A DNA stretch of 21,939 nucleotides from Desulfobacterales bacterium (GCA_030145015.1 JAQYWI010000088.1:1-21939); one strand, 5' to 3'; numbered from the stretch's first letter, positions 1-7,044 are shown. Program-made: numbers and translations. The notes: a model not told the origin generated them from the letters alone.

Positions 1-87
1 AAGCACAAAAGTAGAATAAAAAATAATTATTTCAGTTATTTAGAAAAAATGCAGGAAACAAAACCTTCAAAAATAAGGAGGAAAGCA

Positions 88-1047
88 ATGGACCTGACTA
101 ATGAACAATTAATTAATATGTATTTCACCATGAACAAGATTCGAACCTTTGAAAACCGTGTCGCCGAGCTCTTTGCGGACGGCAAAATTCCCGGTTTCGT
201 CCATCTGTACGTAGGCGAAGAAGCAGTTGCCACCGGCGTTTGCGCGAATCTGACCGATAAGGATTATATCACCAGCACCCACCGTGGCCACGGGCATCTC
301 ATTGCCAAGGGCGGCGACATCAAGCGGATGATGGCCGAACTGTTCGGTAAAAAAACCGGCTACTGCAAGGGCAAGGGCGGTTCCATGCATATCGCCGATC
401 TTGATCTTGGCATTATGGGGGCCAACGGTATCGTGGGCGGCGGTCCGCCGCTGGCTTCCGGGGCTGCGCTTGCCTGCCAGTATTTGGGCAATGACAGCGT
501 AGCGGTGTGCTTTTTCGGTGACGGCGCCTCCAACCAGGGAACCACCCATGAGGCCATGAATCTGGCCACCTGCTGGAAGCTGCCGGTGGTGTTTGTCAAT
601 GAAAACAACATGTACGGCATCTCCTCCTGTACGCTCAACTCCATGTGTGTTCCCAATGTGGCCGACCGCGCGGCGGGATACGATATGCCCGGCGTTGTTG
701 TGGACGGAAATGATGTCATGGCGGTCTATGAAGCGGCCGCCGAAGCCATCAGCCGGGCCCGCCAGGGCAAGGGGCCGTCTCTGATTGAATGCAAAACCTA
801 TCGCCACCGGGGGCATTTTGAAGGCGATCCCTGTGATTATCGCGATAATGCGGAACTTGAAGAGTGGAAGGAAAAAGATCCTATTCCGCGGTTGGAACAA
901 AAACTGTTGGAGATGGAATTGCTGACAGATAGCAAAATTAAAGAGATTAAGAGTACCCTTCAAAAAGAACTGGCAAGCGCAGAACAATTTGCCGAAGAAA
1001 GCCCGTTTCCCGATGTCTCCGAACTCACAGAAGATGTATACACTTAG
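88..1047 (+). CDS. acoA: Thiamine-diphosphate 2-oxoacid/acetoin dehydrogenase E1 alpha subunit
   Basis: Alpha subunit of a heterotetrameric ThDP-dependent E1, which decarboxylates or cleaves its substrate (acetoin or a 2-oxoacid) and passes the acyl group to an E2 lipoyl domain; cytoplasmic. The 319-residue product has the family's HRGHGH stretch (65-70) and the ThDP/Mg motif beginning GDGASNQG (144-151) and closing with NENN (171-174). The start at 88 was chosen over an in-frame ATG at 49 because AAGGAGG sits just upstream and the family begins near MDLTNEQL. The beta subunit follows after 56 bp and an AcoX-like gene after that, which favours an acetoin-type enzyme; pyruvate or branched-chain E1 alpha remain possible because sequence alone separates these poorly. 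Family certain, substrate moderately sure. Confidence 0.9.
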   Translation: MDLTNEQLINMYFTMNKIRTFENRVAELFADGKIPGFVHLYVGEEAVATGVCANLTDKDYITSTHRGHGHLIAKGGDIKRMMAELFGKKTGYCKGKGGSMHIADLDLGIMGANGIVGGGPPLASGAALACQYLGNDSVAVCFFGDGASNQGTTHEAMNLATCWKLPVVFVNENNMYGISSCTLNSMCVPNVADRAAGYDMPGVVVDGNDVMAVYEAAAEAISRARQGKGPSLIECKTYRHRGHFEGDPCDYRDNAELEEWKEKDPIPRLEQKLLEMELLTDSKIKEIKSTLQKELASAEQFAEESPFPDVSELTEDVYT

Positions 1048-1103
1048 GCACTTAACGGCTCAACATCGATAAAAAAACGGAAACCAAAAAGGAGGATTGA
1101 AAA

Positions 1104-2078
1104 ATGCCGAATATGACTTTTGCGCAAGCGTTAAACGACGCCCATAAGATTGAAATGGCGCGTGATCCCAATATTTATGTTGCCGGTGAGGATGTAGGGG
1201 TTTATGGCGGAATTTTCGGTGTAACCGCGGGGCTGCTGGACCAGTTTGGCGACAAGCGGGTGAAGGACACCCCCATTACCGAAAGTGCGATCGTCGGGAC
1301 AGCGGTGGGAGCCGCAACCGTCGGTCTCAGACCGGTTATTGAATTGATGTTTGTCGATTTTATCGGCGTGGCCCTGGACCAGCTCTATAATCAGGCAGGC
1401 AAGATGAAATATATGTTCGGCGGTAAAGCCAAAATTCCCATGGTTATGCGCACCTCGTGCGGCGCCGGGATCGGGGCAGCGGCCCAGCATTCCCAGTGCC
1501 TGGAAGCCTTGTTCATGCATTTACCCGGGCTGAAAGTGGTCATGCCCAGCACGCCCTATGATGCCAAAGGGCTCCTGATCGAAGCGATTCGCGATGACAA
1601 CCCGGTGGTTTTCCTGGAACACAAAATGCTTTATGCCCTCGAAGGGGAGGTTCCTGAAGGGGAATACACCATCTCCTTTGGCCAGGCCGATATCAAGCGC
1701 GAAGGCCAAGACGTCACTGTCGTGGCCACGGCCAATATGGTTCATACCGCCTTGAGCGCGGCCGAAAAGCTTGCCGCCGACGGGATCAGTGTGGAGGTAG
1801 TGGATCCGCGTACGCTCTACCCGCTGGACGAGGAGAGCATTATCGAATCCGTCAAAAAGACCCACCGGCTGGTGATCGTGCACGAAGAAGTGAAATTCGC
1901 CGGATCAGGGGCCGAAATTGCCGCACTGGTGGCTGAAAAAGCCTTTGATTACCTGGATGCACCGATCCTGCGGGTGGCCGCGCCTTTTTGCCCGGTTCCC
2001 TTTTCACAGCCGTTGGAGCAGGCCTTCATACCGAGCGAGCAGCAGCTCATTGATGCTGTTAAAAAAGTGATGGCGTAA
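1104..2078 (+). CDS. acoB: Thiamine-diphosphate 2-oxoacid/acetoin dehydrogenase E1 beta subunit
   Basis: Beta subunit partner of the preceding E1 alpha. The 324-residue length is typical. The N-terminal pyrimidine-binding domain shows GEDVGVYGG (28-36), the PITE segment whose Glu60 is the conserved residue contacting the ThDP aminopyrimidine, and the AAQHSQ segment (126-131). The C-terminal transketolase-C domain contains VEVVDPRTLYPLD. The ATG follows AAAAAGGAGG. The short spacing to acoA and the same strand indicate one operon and an alpha2-beta2 E1. No lipoyl acyltransferase (E2) or lipoamide dehydrogenase (E3) follows, so the complex must borrow those from elsewhere or from upstream of the window. 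The acetoin label is inferred from the AcoX-like neighbour. Confidence 0.9.
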   Translation: MPNMTFAQALNDAHKIEMARDPNIYVAGEDVGVYGGIFGVTAGLLDQFGDKRVKDTPITESAIVGTAVGAATVGLRPVIELMFVDFIGVALDQLYNQAGKMKYMFGGKAKIPMVMRTSCGAGIGAAAQHSQCLEALFMHLPGLKVVMPSTPYDAKGLLIEAIRDDNPVVFLEHKMLYALEGEVPEGEYTISFGQADIKREGQDVTVVATANMVHTALSAAEKLAADGISVEVVDPRTLYPLDEESIIESVKKTHRLVIVHEEVKFAGSGAEIAALVAEKAFDYLDAPILRVAAPFCPVPFSQPLEQAFIPSEQQLIDAVKKVMA

Positions 2079-2138
2079 TGGCAACGGCTGGGTGTTTGCA
2101 CCCCAACGGACCCGCGGAAAGAGAGAAAGGTTAGAAAG

Positions 2139-3185
2139 ATGTCATTGGTCGGCATTATCGCCAATCCAGCCTCTGGAACGGATATTCGTAGGCTGGTTGC
2201 TTACGGCAGTGTTTTTAGTAACCAGGAGAAGGTTAGAATCGTGCGGCGTATTCTGCTCGGCCTGGAGGCAGCAGGCGTGAGGCAGATTTGCTATATGCCC
2301 GACTATTACGGCATTGTTGACCGGGCACTTGATAGCCTGAAAATCGGTATGGACATCTCACCGTTGGTTTTTAAAACCAAGGCAGATCAAAGAGACTCCA
2401 TGCGTGCAGCCGAGATGTTGATGAAGAACGGTGCCGACTGCATTATCACGATAGGCGGCGATGGAACCAATCGCGTAGTTGCCAAGGGCACATGCCATGT
2501 GCCTATTCTTCCGGTCTCAACCGGCACCAACAATGTATTCCCTTACATGATTGAAGGAACGATTGCAGGGCTTGCAGCCGGCCTGATCGCCACCGGAAAA
2601 GTCTCCCGAAAAGAAGGAACTTTTACTTCCTCCTGGCTTGAGGTCATGGCCGAAGGGCAGCCTGTTGATATTGCCATTGTCGATGCAGTGGTATGTGATG
2701 ATATTTTTATCGGCTCACGTGCCGTATGGAAAATGGATAAAATCAGACAGGTTTTTTTGAATCGCTCCAGTCCGGCGAGTATCGGCTTTTCCTCCATCGG
2801 CGGGATGCTCCGTTCCATCGCTCCTGCCGATCCTATCAGCATGCATCTGAAATTGGGCAGCAATGGACGGCCCATTACGGCACCTATCGCCCCCGGGGTC
2901 ATTGAAACCGTGTATGTGGAAACCGTGCAACTGATGGCACCCGGCGAAGAAGTGGATATCAGCTTCAATCCTTGTGTGTTGGCGCTAGATGGTGAACGCG
3001 AAATAGAAATTAAAAGGGGACAGAAGGCGACCATTCGCCTTTCGACAGACGGCCCTTTGGTTGTGGATGTGGACCGGACAATGGCATTTGCCATGCGGGA
3101 TAAAATCCTTGCACCGGAGTATGGTAAAAAGCCGCTAACATTCCAAAACGTGGCGAATGGATTTAAAAACACTGAACGCAACTGA
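2139..3185 (+). CDS. acoX: AcoX-like protein with ATP-NAD kinase fold
   Basis: The 348-residue protein belongs to the ATP-NAD/AcoX kinase-like family. GGDGTN (106-111) is the nucleotide-binding signature of NAD and diacylglycerol kinases, and STGTNN (127-132) is the second conserved loop. The N-terminus VGIIANPASGTDIRRL is characteristic of the AcoX branch. AcoX proteins are encoded in acetoin catabolism clusters of several bacteria, but their biochemical role is unproven; a kinase acting on NAD or a related cofactor is the usual suggestion. The gene lies 60 bp after the E1 beta gene with GAGAGAAAGG before the ATG, and its stop is 13 bp before the next start, so it is cotranscribed. It is the main reason for calling this an acetoin-type cluster. 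Confidence 0.85.
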   Translation: MSLVGIIANPASGTDIRRLVAYGSVFSNQEKVRIVRRILLGLEAAGVRQICYMPDYYGIVDRALDSLKIGMDISPLVFKTKADQRDSMRAAEMLMKNGADCIITIGGDGTNRVVAKGTCHVPILPVSTGTNNVFPYMIEGTIAGLAAGLIATGKVSRKEGTFTSSWLEVMAEGQPVDIAIVDAVVCDDIFIGSRAVWKMDKIRQVFLNRSSPASIGFSSIGGMLRSIAPADPISMHLKLGSNGRPITAPIAPGVIETVYVETVQLMAPGEEVDISFNPCVLALDGEREIEIKRGQKATIRLSTDGPLVVDVDRTMAFAMRDKILAPEYGKKPLTFQNVANGFKNTERN

Positions 3186-3198
3186 AAGGAGGTCTTCA

Positions 3199-3996
3199 AT
3201 GGATTTATCATTAGATGGGAAGGTAGCATTGATTACAGGAGCCAGCCGGGGTATCGGCAAATCCTGCGCGCTAGTCCTGTCACAGGAAGGATGCAATTTG
3301 ACCATTTGCGCCCGCGGAAAGCAGCGCCTGGAGGAGACTGCCGAAGAGCTCAAATCTGAAGGGATAGAGGTTCTTGCGATCCAGGCCGATATCGCCAAAC
3401 CGAAAGACGTTGACAGTTTTGTGACTCAGGCTGCCGAAAAGTTTGGTAGCATCGACATCTTGGTCAATAACGCCGGAACGGGGCGGCTGAGTGACCTGAT
3501 GGAGCTTCCCGAAGAGGAGTTTCGATACAATATGGATCTTATGCTCTTCGGCCTGATTCGCTGTTGCAAAGCTGCAGTGATCCATATGCGCGAACAAAAA
3601 TGGGGTCGCATTATCAACATTTCATCCATATTCGGCAAGCAGCCGGGCGGATTGGTCGACTACGATGCGATTAAAGCAGCGGTCATCATGTTTACCAAGG
3701 ATTTGGCCAACTATGCTGCCAAGGACAACATTTTGGTAAACGCCGTTTGTCCCGGACCGATTCGAACACCCCTCTGGGAGGGATCTGGTCAATTAGGAGA
3801 TCAACTGGGACAAATGCTGAACATGTCAGGCCCGGAGGCTATCAAATGGTTCGCCGAGCAGAACATCCCTTTGGGGCATCATGGCGATCCGGAGGATATC
3901 GCCAATCTGGTGGCATTTCTGGCGTCGGACAGAGCTAAGTTCATTACCGGCCAGGCAATCAATGTGGATGGCGGGATGGTCAAGAGCATGATTTAA
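3199..3996 (+). CDS. Short-chain dehydrogenase/reductase (FabG-like)
   Basis: NAD(P)-dependent oxidoreductase of the classical SDR family, 265 residues. Visible motifs are TGASRGIG (13-20) for the dinucleotide, Asp64, NNAG (90-93), catalytic Ser142 within NISSIFG, and the Tyr155-x3-Lys159 pair. The C-terminal GQAINVDGGM is typical. The start was chosen at 3199 because AAAGGAGG lies 7 bp upstream; an in-frame ATG at 3157 would extend the protein inside acoX without a ribosome site. In this operon a plausible substrate is acetoin, diacetyl, butanediol or another hydroxy/keto compound feeding the E1 enzyme, but the sequence does not fix it. A 3-oxoacyl-ACP reductase is the generic alternative. 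Confidence 0.88.
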   Translation: MDLSLDGKVALITGASRGIGKSCALVLSQEGCNLTICARGKQRLEETAEELKSEGIEVLAIQADIAKPKDVDSFVTQAAEKFGSIDILVNNAGTGRLSDLMELPEEEFRYNMDLMLFGLIRCCKAAVIHMREQKWGRIINISSIFGKQPGGLVDYDAIKAAVIMFTKDLANYAAKDNILVNAVCPGPIRTPLWEGSGQLGDQLGQMLNMSGPEAIKWFAEQNIPLGHHGDPEDIANLVAFLASDRAKFITGQAINVDGGMVKSMI

Positions 3997-4103
3997 TCCA
4001 TGTATGGCAGAATTGTATTTGTTTTGATCCCGGCTTGTTTGAGCTTGATGTGGAGCCAAACGTCCACGGGTCAAGACGAATAATATAAAAGGAGGGAAAA
4101 GAA

Positions 4104-4286
4104 ATTGCGTTAAAAGCAGCGTTTATATTTTTAGCGCCGGAGGTTGATCCGCAAAAAGACCGGCAAACAGTGGTCACGCCGCAAGTCGAATTGACTGCGG
4201 TTGCGGCCGGCAACTACAAAGAGGCCGTGGCGGGTAAAGCGGCCGTCGGAGTGGTTCGTTTCGATGCAACAGATTGTTCGAGATGA
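4104..4286 (+). pseudogene. Shortened DUF6506-like gene with an ATT start
   Basis: A 60-codon frame opens 7 bp after a strong AAAAGGAGGG. It reads ALKAAFIFLAPEVDP near the start and AGKAAVGVVRFD near the end. From memory this matches the two ends of the ~100-residue DUF6506 family, with roughly 35-40 middle residues missing and the C-terminus replaced by ATDCSR and a stop. The codon at the expected initiator is ATT rather than ATG, so the start looks mutated. It follows the SDR gene by 107 bp and was probably the last member of the E1/AcoX operon. The function of the family is unknown to me. Remnant status is fairly sure; the family name is less so. Confidence 0.55.
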
Positions 4287-4419
4287 GGGCGGCGGCGTCA
4301 TTCCCATGATCGTCAATATGGTTGACGCAGCATCTAAAAAGGTGAAACTCGACAAGCCGGCCGGCAACCAGGAACTTGACGGTCTGAGAATATGTGGACG
4401 TTGGTGGTTTGAGTCTTAG
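4264..4419 (+). pseudogene. C-terminal remnant of a peptide-type ABC substrate-binding protein (SBP_bac_5)
   Basis: In the frame +1 relative to the DUF6506 remnant, about 51 codons read MQQIVRDEGGGVIPM and end RICGRWWFES followed by TAG. This is the typical extreme C-terminus of family-5 (dipeptide/oligopeptide/nickel) substrate-binding proteins, where a helix IVRDEGG is followed by IPM and the chain ends near RWWF. No start codon with a ribosome site and no N-terminal ~450 residues are present. The fragment abuts and slightly overlaps the DUF6506-like remnant, so a deletion appears to have joined the front of one gene to the tail of another. The terminator 24 bp later presumably belonged to this transporter gene. 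Confidence 0.6.
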
Positions 4420-4443
4420 GTGTTACCATAGTACTTGTTACCC

Positions 4444-4480
4444 AGGGCCGGATGCACTGCATTCGGCCCTAATTGTTTTG
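4444..4480 (+). terminator. Rho-independent terminator after the remnant genes
   Basis: AGGGCCG at 4444-4450 pairs perfectly with CGGCCCT at 4464-4470, and the inner GATGC/GCATT extends the stem. AATTGTTTTG follows. It closes the plus-strand E1/AcoX/SDR transcript as it now stands. Confidence 0.8.
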
Positions 4481-4839
4481 TTGGGCGTATTAACATGGTT
4501 TAAGATTTCATGTCGAAATATCTATTTACTAAGAATTGTAGATTACGGCTATCTATACGTAATAGCTTATTTTTGTGTATAGCTTAGACAAATCTAAAAA
4601 AATAACCTATTCAAAAATTGTGGATATCATGTATCGCTTGGATAGATTTGAATTTGCAGGCTATGTAAATTGCAATGCATGGTCTGATCAGATAAAATCA
4701 GCCATAGATCAGGACAAAATATTTTGACTTTGCAAATCGTTGCAAACGGTTACGTATAGGTTGCAAAATGGGGCAAAATATCCGCAACCACATCTGTCTA
4801 ACTTACTGAGATTATTAGGCCCGAATAAAAAAAATAATT
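4481..4839. other. AT-rich gene-free element arm
   Basis: About 360 bp without a credible gene, markedly more AT-rich than the operon to the left. Short frames here are not supported by ribosome sites or family resemblance. The stretch holds the phased TTGCAAA repeats (4730-4779) and ends exactly where tRNA-Phe similarity begins. I read it as the terminal arm of an integrated element. Confidence 0.5.
4730..4779 (+). repeat. Phased TTGCAAA direct repeats, possible integrase arm-type sites
   Basis: TTGCAAA occurs at 4730, 4740 and 4761, and a degenerate GGGCAAAA at 4771. The spacings are 10, 21 and 10 bp, i.e. whole helical turns, so all copies face the same side of the DNA. They lie about 60-110 bp from the tRNA-Phe core. 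Arm-type integrase sites in attP regions are short direct repeats at such distances. A binding array for another regulator or an excisionase is an alternative. Confidence 0.45.
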
Positions 4840-4884
4840 CTGAAAATCCCCGTGTCGGCAGTTCGATTCTGTCCCTCGGCACCA
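4840..4884 (+). other. tRNA-Phe(GAA) 3'-half: attachment-site core
   Basis: The sequence reads anticodon loop CTGAAAA with 3' anticodon stem TCCCC, variable GTGTC, T-arm GGCAG-TTCGATT-CTGTC, acceptor strand CCTCGGC, discriminator A and encoded CCA. Everything 5' of the anticodon loop is absent; the preceding bases are an A/T tract. A tRNA copy that begins exactly at the anticodon loop is the classic duplicated core left when a tyrosine integrase recombines into a tRNA gene. It is not a functional tRNA. The intact tRNA-Phe is not in the window and would be expected on the plus strand at the far end of the element. Confidence 0.8.
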
Positions 4885-4894
4885 AAGGAAACGC

Positions 4895-4931
4895 AAGGAA
4901 GTCAAGCATTTAGCTTGATTTCCTTTTTTTG
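4895..4931 (+). terminator. Terminator just 3' of the tRNA-Phe half
   Basis: AAGGAAGTCAAGC (4895-4907) pairs with GCTTGATTTCCTT (4913-4925) with a single G-T pair, followed by a run of T. It is placed as the natural terminator of a tRNA-Phe gene and was probably carried along with the attachment core. Confidence 0.75.
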
Positions 4932-4954
4932 TTTTTGATCATCCTACCGTTGAA

Positions 4955-4988
4955 CCGGGTTTACCCGGGGCTAACGCCCGAAGGCCCC
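4955..4988. repeat. Palindrome cluster upstream of the integrase
   Basis: CCGGGT-TT-ACCCGG (4955-4968) is a perfect 6+2+6 inverted repeat. It is followed at once by a second G/C-rich dyad of the form GGGGC...GCCCC. Both lie between the attachment core and the integrase start, where control sites or further integrase/excisionase sites are usual. No binding protein can be named. Confidence 0.35.
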
Positions 4989-5088
4989 ACGATCATTATG
5001 AATTTTTACGGGTAACCCTTGCGAGAGTTTGTCTCCTTTTGAGGAAAAAGTTCACTCTTTGTTCACCCTTTTTGAAAGGAGGCAGGTT

Positions 5089-5559
5089 ATGGCAATCAAT
5101 CTAGTCTGCAAAGTTTGTAAATCAAACCTTTCTGTGCGATCTCGACTCTGCAAGAATTGTGGTTACGATTTCAGCAATGGGAAAAAGTACAAAGTCGTTG
5201 TGAAATGCAAGGATGGGAGACGGATATCAAAGGTGCTTGATTCTATTTCTATTGCCAAAAAGTTAGAGAGGAAACTTAAAACTCAGTCTATGGAGAACAG
5301 TTTGTTCGGGATAACGGAGATTCCGGTGATAGATGAGATTTGGGGAAAATACCTTACTTCCACTTTTATATACCAAATTAAAGCTTCAAAGGTGGGAGGG
5401 GGTATTACTGTTCTCTGGATATATTGCGTATCTTTGGGTTTTGTGGCCATCGGGTTGATTGCAATACATATGATATTACCGGTGCATCGATATGGTTGCA
5501 TTTTCCAAACTGCGCTCACATTTTTTAGAGAAAAATCAGCGATAGTATTGCTGAAATAA
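5089..5559 (+). pseudogene. Tyrosine integrase, N-terminal part only
   Basis: The ATG at 5089 follows AAAGGAGG. The first ~88 residues carry a zinc-ribbon (CKVC...CKNC) and then GKKYKVVVKCKDGRRISKVLDS and an IDEIWGKYL segment. This is the N-terminus of the zinc-ribbon family of tyrosine integrases common in Desulfobacterota, whose arm-binding and SAM-like core-binding domains should follow. After about position 5355 the similarity stops; the remaining 67 codons to the TAA look random and slightly hydrophobic. A full integrase is near 380-400 residues. The gene sits 204 bp after the tRNA-Phe attachment core, the normal place for an integrase. A C-terminal integrase piece on the same strand at 8482-8895 may be the other end of this gene. 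Confidence 0.7.
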
Positions 5560-6193
5560 TTAGAGATATTTTTAAATCAATGTTCTAAAGTACAAATTTC
5601 AGCCTATTTGGGCATAATTAGACGTTAAATCTGGATATAATTAGAAAAACTCTATTGGTCTCCGTCTCATTCTAATTTCACAATCTTTAAAATCATCAAA
5701 AATGGGCTAAAATAGTTAGGATATAGCGAGAAACTGCTATAGAATTTTCATGTATTTTTTGAGGGAGGAAATTCTCTGAATAGTGAGAAATACAGGGCTT
5801 ATATAAAATAAATAGTCCCAAATTAACAGCAATATCGAGGAAGCTTTTAATAGGGTTTATTACGTTTTTAACTACAGGCTGGACACACACAGTGCTTATT
5901 TTAACGGTTTTGGTCGGGGGGAGGGAGTCCCCTGGTCCACCCTTAATACCCCCCGTGGGCATCTGCGCTCTCGCATTTTGAAAAAAATTTAAAATCAAAA
6001 TTTTTCATTCGAGCGAGAAATGGAAGGTTCGAATACTACTCCCTCTGCCACACTAACCTGCCTAAATCATTTCGAATCCAGCTTTTAAAAGTCTTCTAAA
6101 ATAGGGTGACTAGTGGGAGACTAATACATAAACACAGATGGGGGTACCGCTGAAACTCCATCATAGGCCGGTGAGAGGGGGCTTTGAGTAAGG
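5560..6193. other. Gene-free AT-rich stretch with a G/C-rich island
   Basis: About 630 bp with no gene I can support. A 100-codon minus-strand frame (5696-5998) has no ribosome site and no family resemblance. Within it, 5911-5960 is an abrupt G- then C-rich patch containing runs such as GGGGGGAGGG and CCCCCC that could fold back. A tRNA-like 3' end (6024-6050) follows. TAATTAGA recurs near 5559, 5614 and 5637. The material looks like eroded mobile-element DNA. Confidence 0.4.
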
Positions 6194-6847
6194 CTAAACG
6201 TATTTAGCAGGCTTAGAAAATTTGTACCCTGACGGCAGTGTGATTGTATCAGGAAATTGGCATCTCCCTAAATGTTTTTTATCAGTGTATTTCACAAAAT
6301 CACTCACTCGCTTCAAATCGGCAGAAGATCTATCTAATGGAAACAAAACCCCGATTTCCTTTTGAGGATGCGTGTTTTTTAACATCGTTATTGCTGGCAC
6401 TAAATCGGTGTCATTGGTTACAAGTATTGCGATGTCATAGGTGTTTTTATAAGCCTCATTTAATAAATAGATGGCGATATTAACATCGGTTTCTTTTTCT
6501 TCATGGGCTTTAACGTATTTATGACAATTCGTGCAAAATCTATGCTTTTGCTTAAAGTTTCCCAACACCGCTGTAATTCCGGTGCTTTCCCATGCTTCCA
6601 CAAGAAGCTGATGGGTTCTTACAGACCTTTTGCTACGATGATGGGCGTATGCGGAAAAATAAAAAATATCAGAAGTTGTACCCTGTTCTGGAAGGTAGTG
6701 CTGGGTTAAGAATTTGAAGTAATCGAGCCAGAGATACTTTCGATATTTCGGAGTGCCTTTTGGGTATAGAGGATGTCTAAAATATTTGGGGTCGTTTAAG
6801 GAATGATAAAAATTGAAACCATCAATAAAAAAGGAGACTCTTGGCAA
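6194..6847 (-). CDS. NYN-domain protein, putative RNase (LabA/DUF88-like)
   Basis: The 217-residue protein carries a PIN-like NYN fold: FFIDGFNFYHSL (6-17) with acidic Asp9 and Asn12, then KETDVNIAIYLL with Asp121, then VTNDTDLVPAI with Asp146 and Asp148. These are the metal-binding acidic residues of NYN/PIN nucleases, so endoribonuclease activity is likely though unproven. A CxxC pair (105/108) just before the second motif is usual in this bacterial subfamily. I chose the TTG at 6847 because GAGGGGGG precedes it and homologues start close to RVSFFIDGFN; an ATG at 6931 would translate back through the leader terminator. The gene stands alone on the minus strand inside AT-rich island DNA with its own promoter and an attenuator-like leader. 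Roles in RNA decay, phage defence or a toxin system are open. Confidence 0.8.
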   Translation of the reverse strand: MPRVSFFIDGFNFYHSLNDPKYFRHPLYPKGTPKYRKYLWLDYFKFLTQHYLPEQGTTSDIFYFSAYAHHRSKRSVRTHQLLVEAWESTGITAVLGNFKQKHRFCTNCHKYVKAHEEKETDVNIAIYLLNEAYKNTYDIAILVTNDTDLVPAITMLKNTHPQKEIGVLFPLDRSSADLKRVSDFVKYTDKKHLGRCQFPDTITLPSGYKFSKPAKYV

Positions 6848-6880
6848 AACCCCCCTCGCTTTCTTTGAGATAAAAAAGCT

Positions 6881-6948
6881 AAAAAAATGCCCCGGTGGAA
6901 GCCACCAGGGCGGCCCATGAAGCCGTAGCAAGCATGGGGATGATTTCT
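6881..6948 (-). ncRNA. Structured leader with internal terminator upstream of the NYN gene
   Basis: From the predicted start near 6948 the minus-strand transcript first folds CCCATG (6938-6933) with CATGGG (6919-6914). It then forms a terminator hairpin: GCCC-T-GGTGG and CCACC-G-GGGC around a 3-base loop (6911-6889), followed by seven T (6887-6881). The NYN start codon lies 33 bp beyond. The arrangement fits a ~65-nt small RNA or an attenuator/riboswitch leader that must be read through for NYN expression. I do not recognise it as a named riboswitch class. Confidence 0.5.
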
Positions 6949-6954
6949 AAACGT

Positions 6955-6983
6955 ATTATCGGCACATTCGTCATATTTGTCAA
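6955..6983 (-). promoter_or_regulatory. Sigma-70 promoter for the NYN leader
   Basis: Read on the minus strand, TTGACA (6983-6978) is separated by exactly 17 bp from GATAAT (6960-6955). That is a perfect -35 and a 5/6 match to the -10 consensus. Transcription would begin near 6948, about 100 nt before the NYN start codon. Confidence 0.65.
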
Positions 6984-7010
6984 GCGATTATTTTAGGTAA
7001 CCTTCGATGG

Positions 7011-7040
7011 CCAGCCGCTTGGCTGGGTTTTTTATTTTTT
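7011..7040 (+). terminator. Orphan plus-strand terminator
   Basis: CCAGCC (7011-7016) and GGCTGG (7021-7026) form a hairpin with a 4-base loop, followed by GTTTTTTATTTTTT. The T tract lies only on the plus-strand 3' side, yet the two genes nearest it are on the minus strand and no plus-strand gene precedes it. It may end an unrecognised plus-strand RNA or be left over from a deleted gene. Confidence 0.6.
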
Positions 7041-7044
7041 CAAC

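Noticed and set aside
109..987. Long 292-codon minus-strand frame opposite the E1 alpha gene
   Set aside because: Shadow of a clear conserved gene; its composition is skewed and it matches nothing.
4840..4884. Functional tRNA
   Set aside because: Only the part from the anticodon loop to CCA is present; no D-arm or 5' acceptor strand exists in the preceding A/T tract.
4709..4909. Minus-strand 66-codon frame containing RDRIELPTRGFS
   Set aside because: It is the reverse-strand translation of the tRNA-Phe 3' half, a well-known artefact; no ribosome site.
5911..5960. G-quadruplex in the G-rich patch
   Set aside because: Only three usable GGG runs occur on the plus strand before C-rich sequence takes over; a fourth is missing.
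5696..5998. 100-codon minus-strand frame in the gene-free stretch
   Set aside because: No ribosome site, low-complexity composition, and it runs across the G/C-rich patch; no family resemblance.
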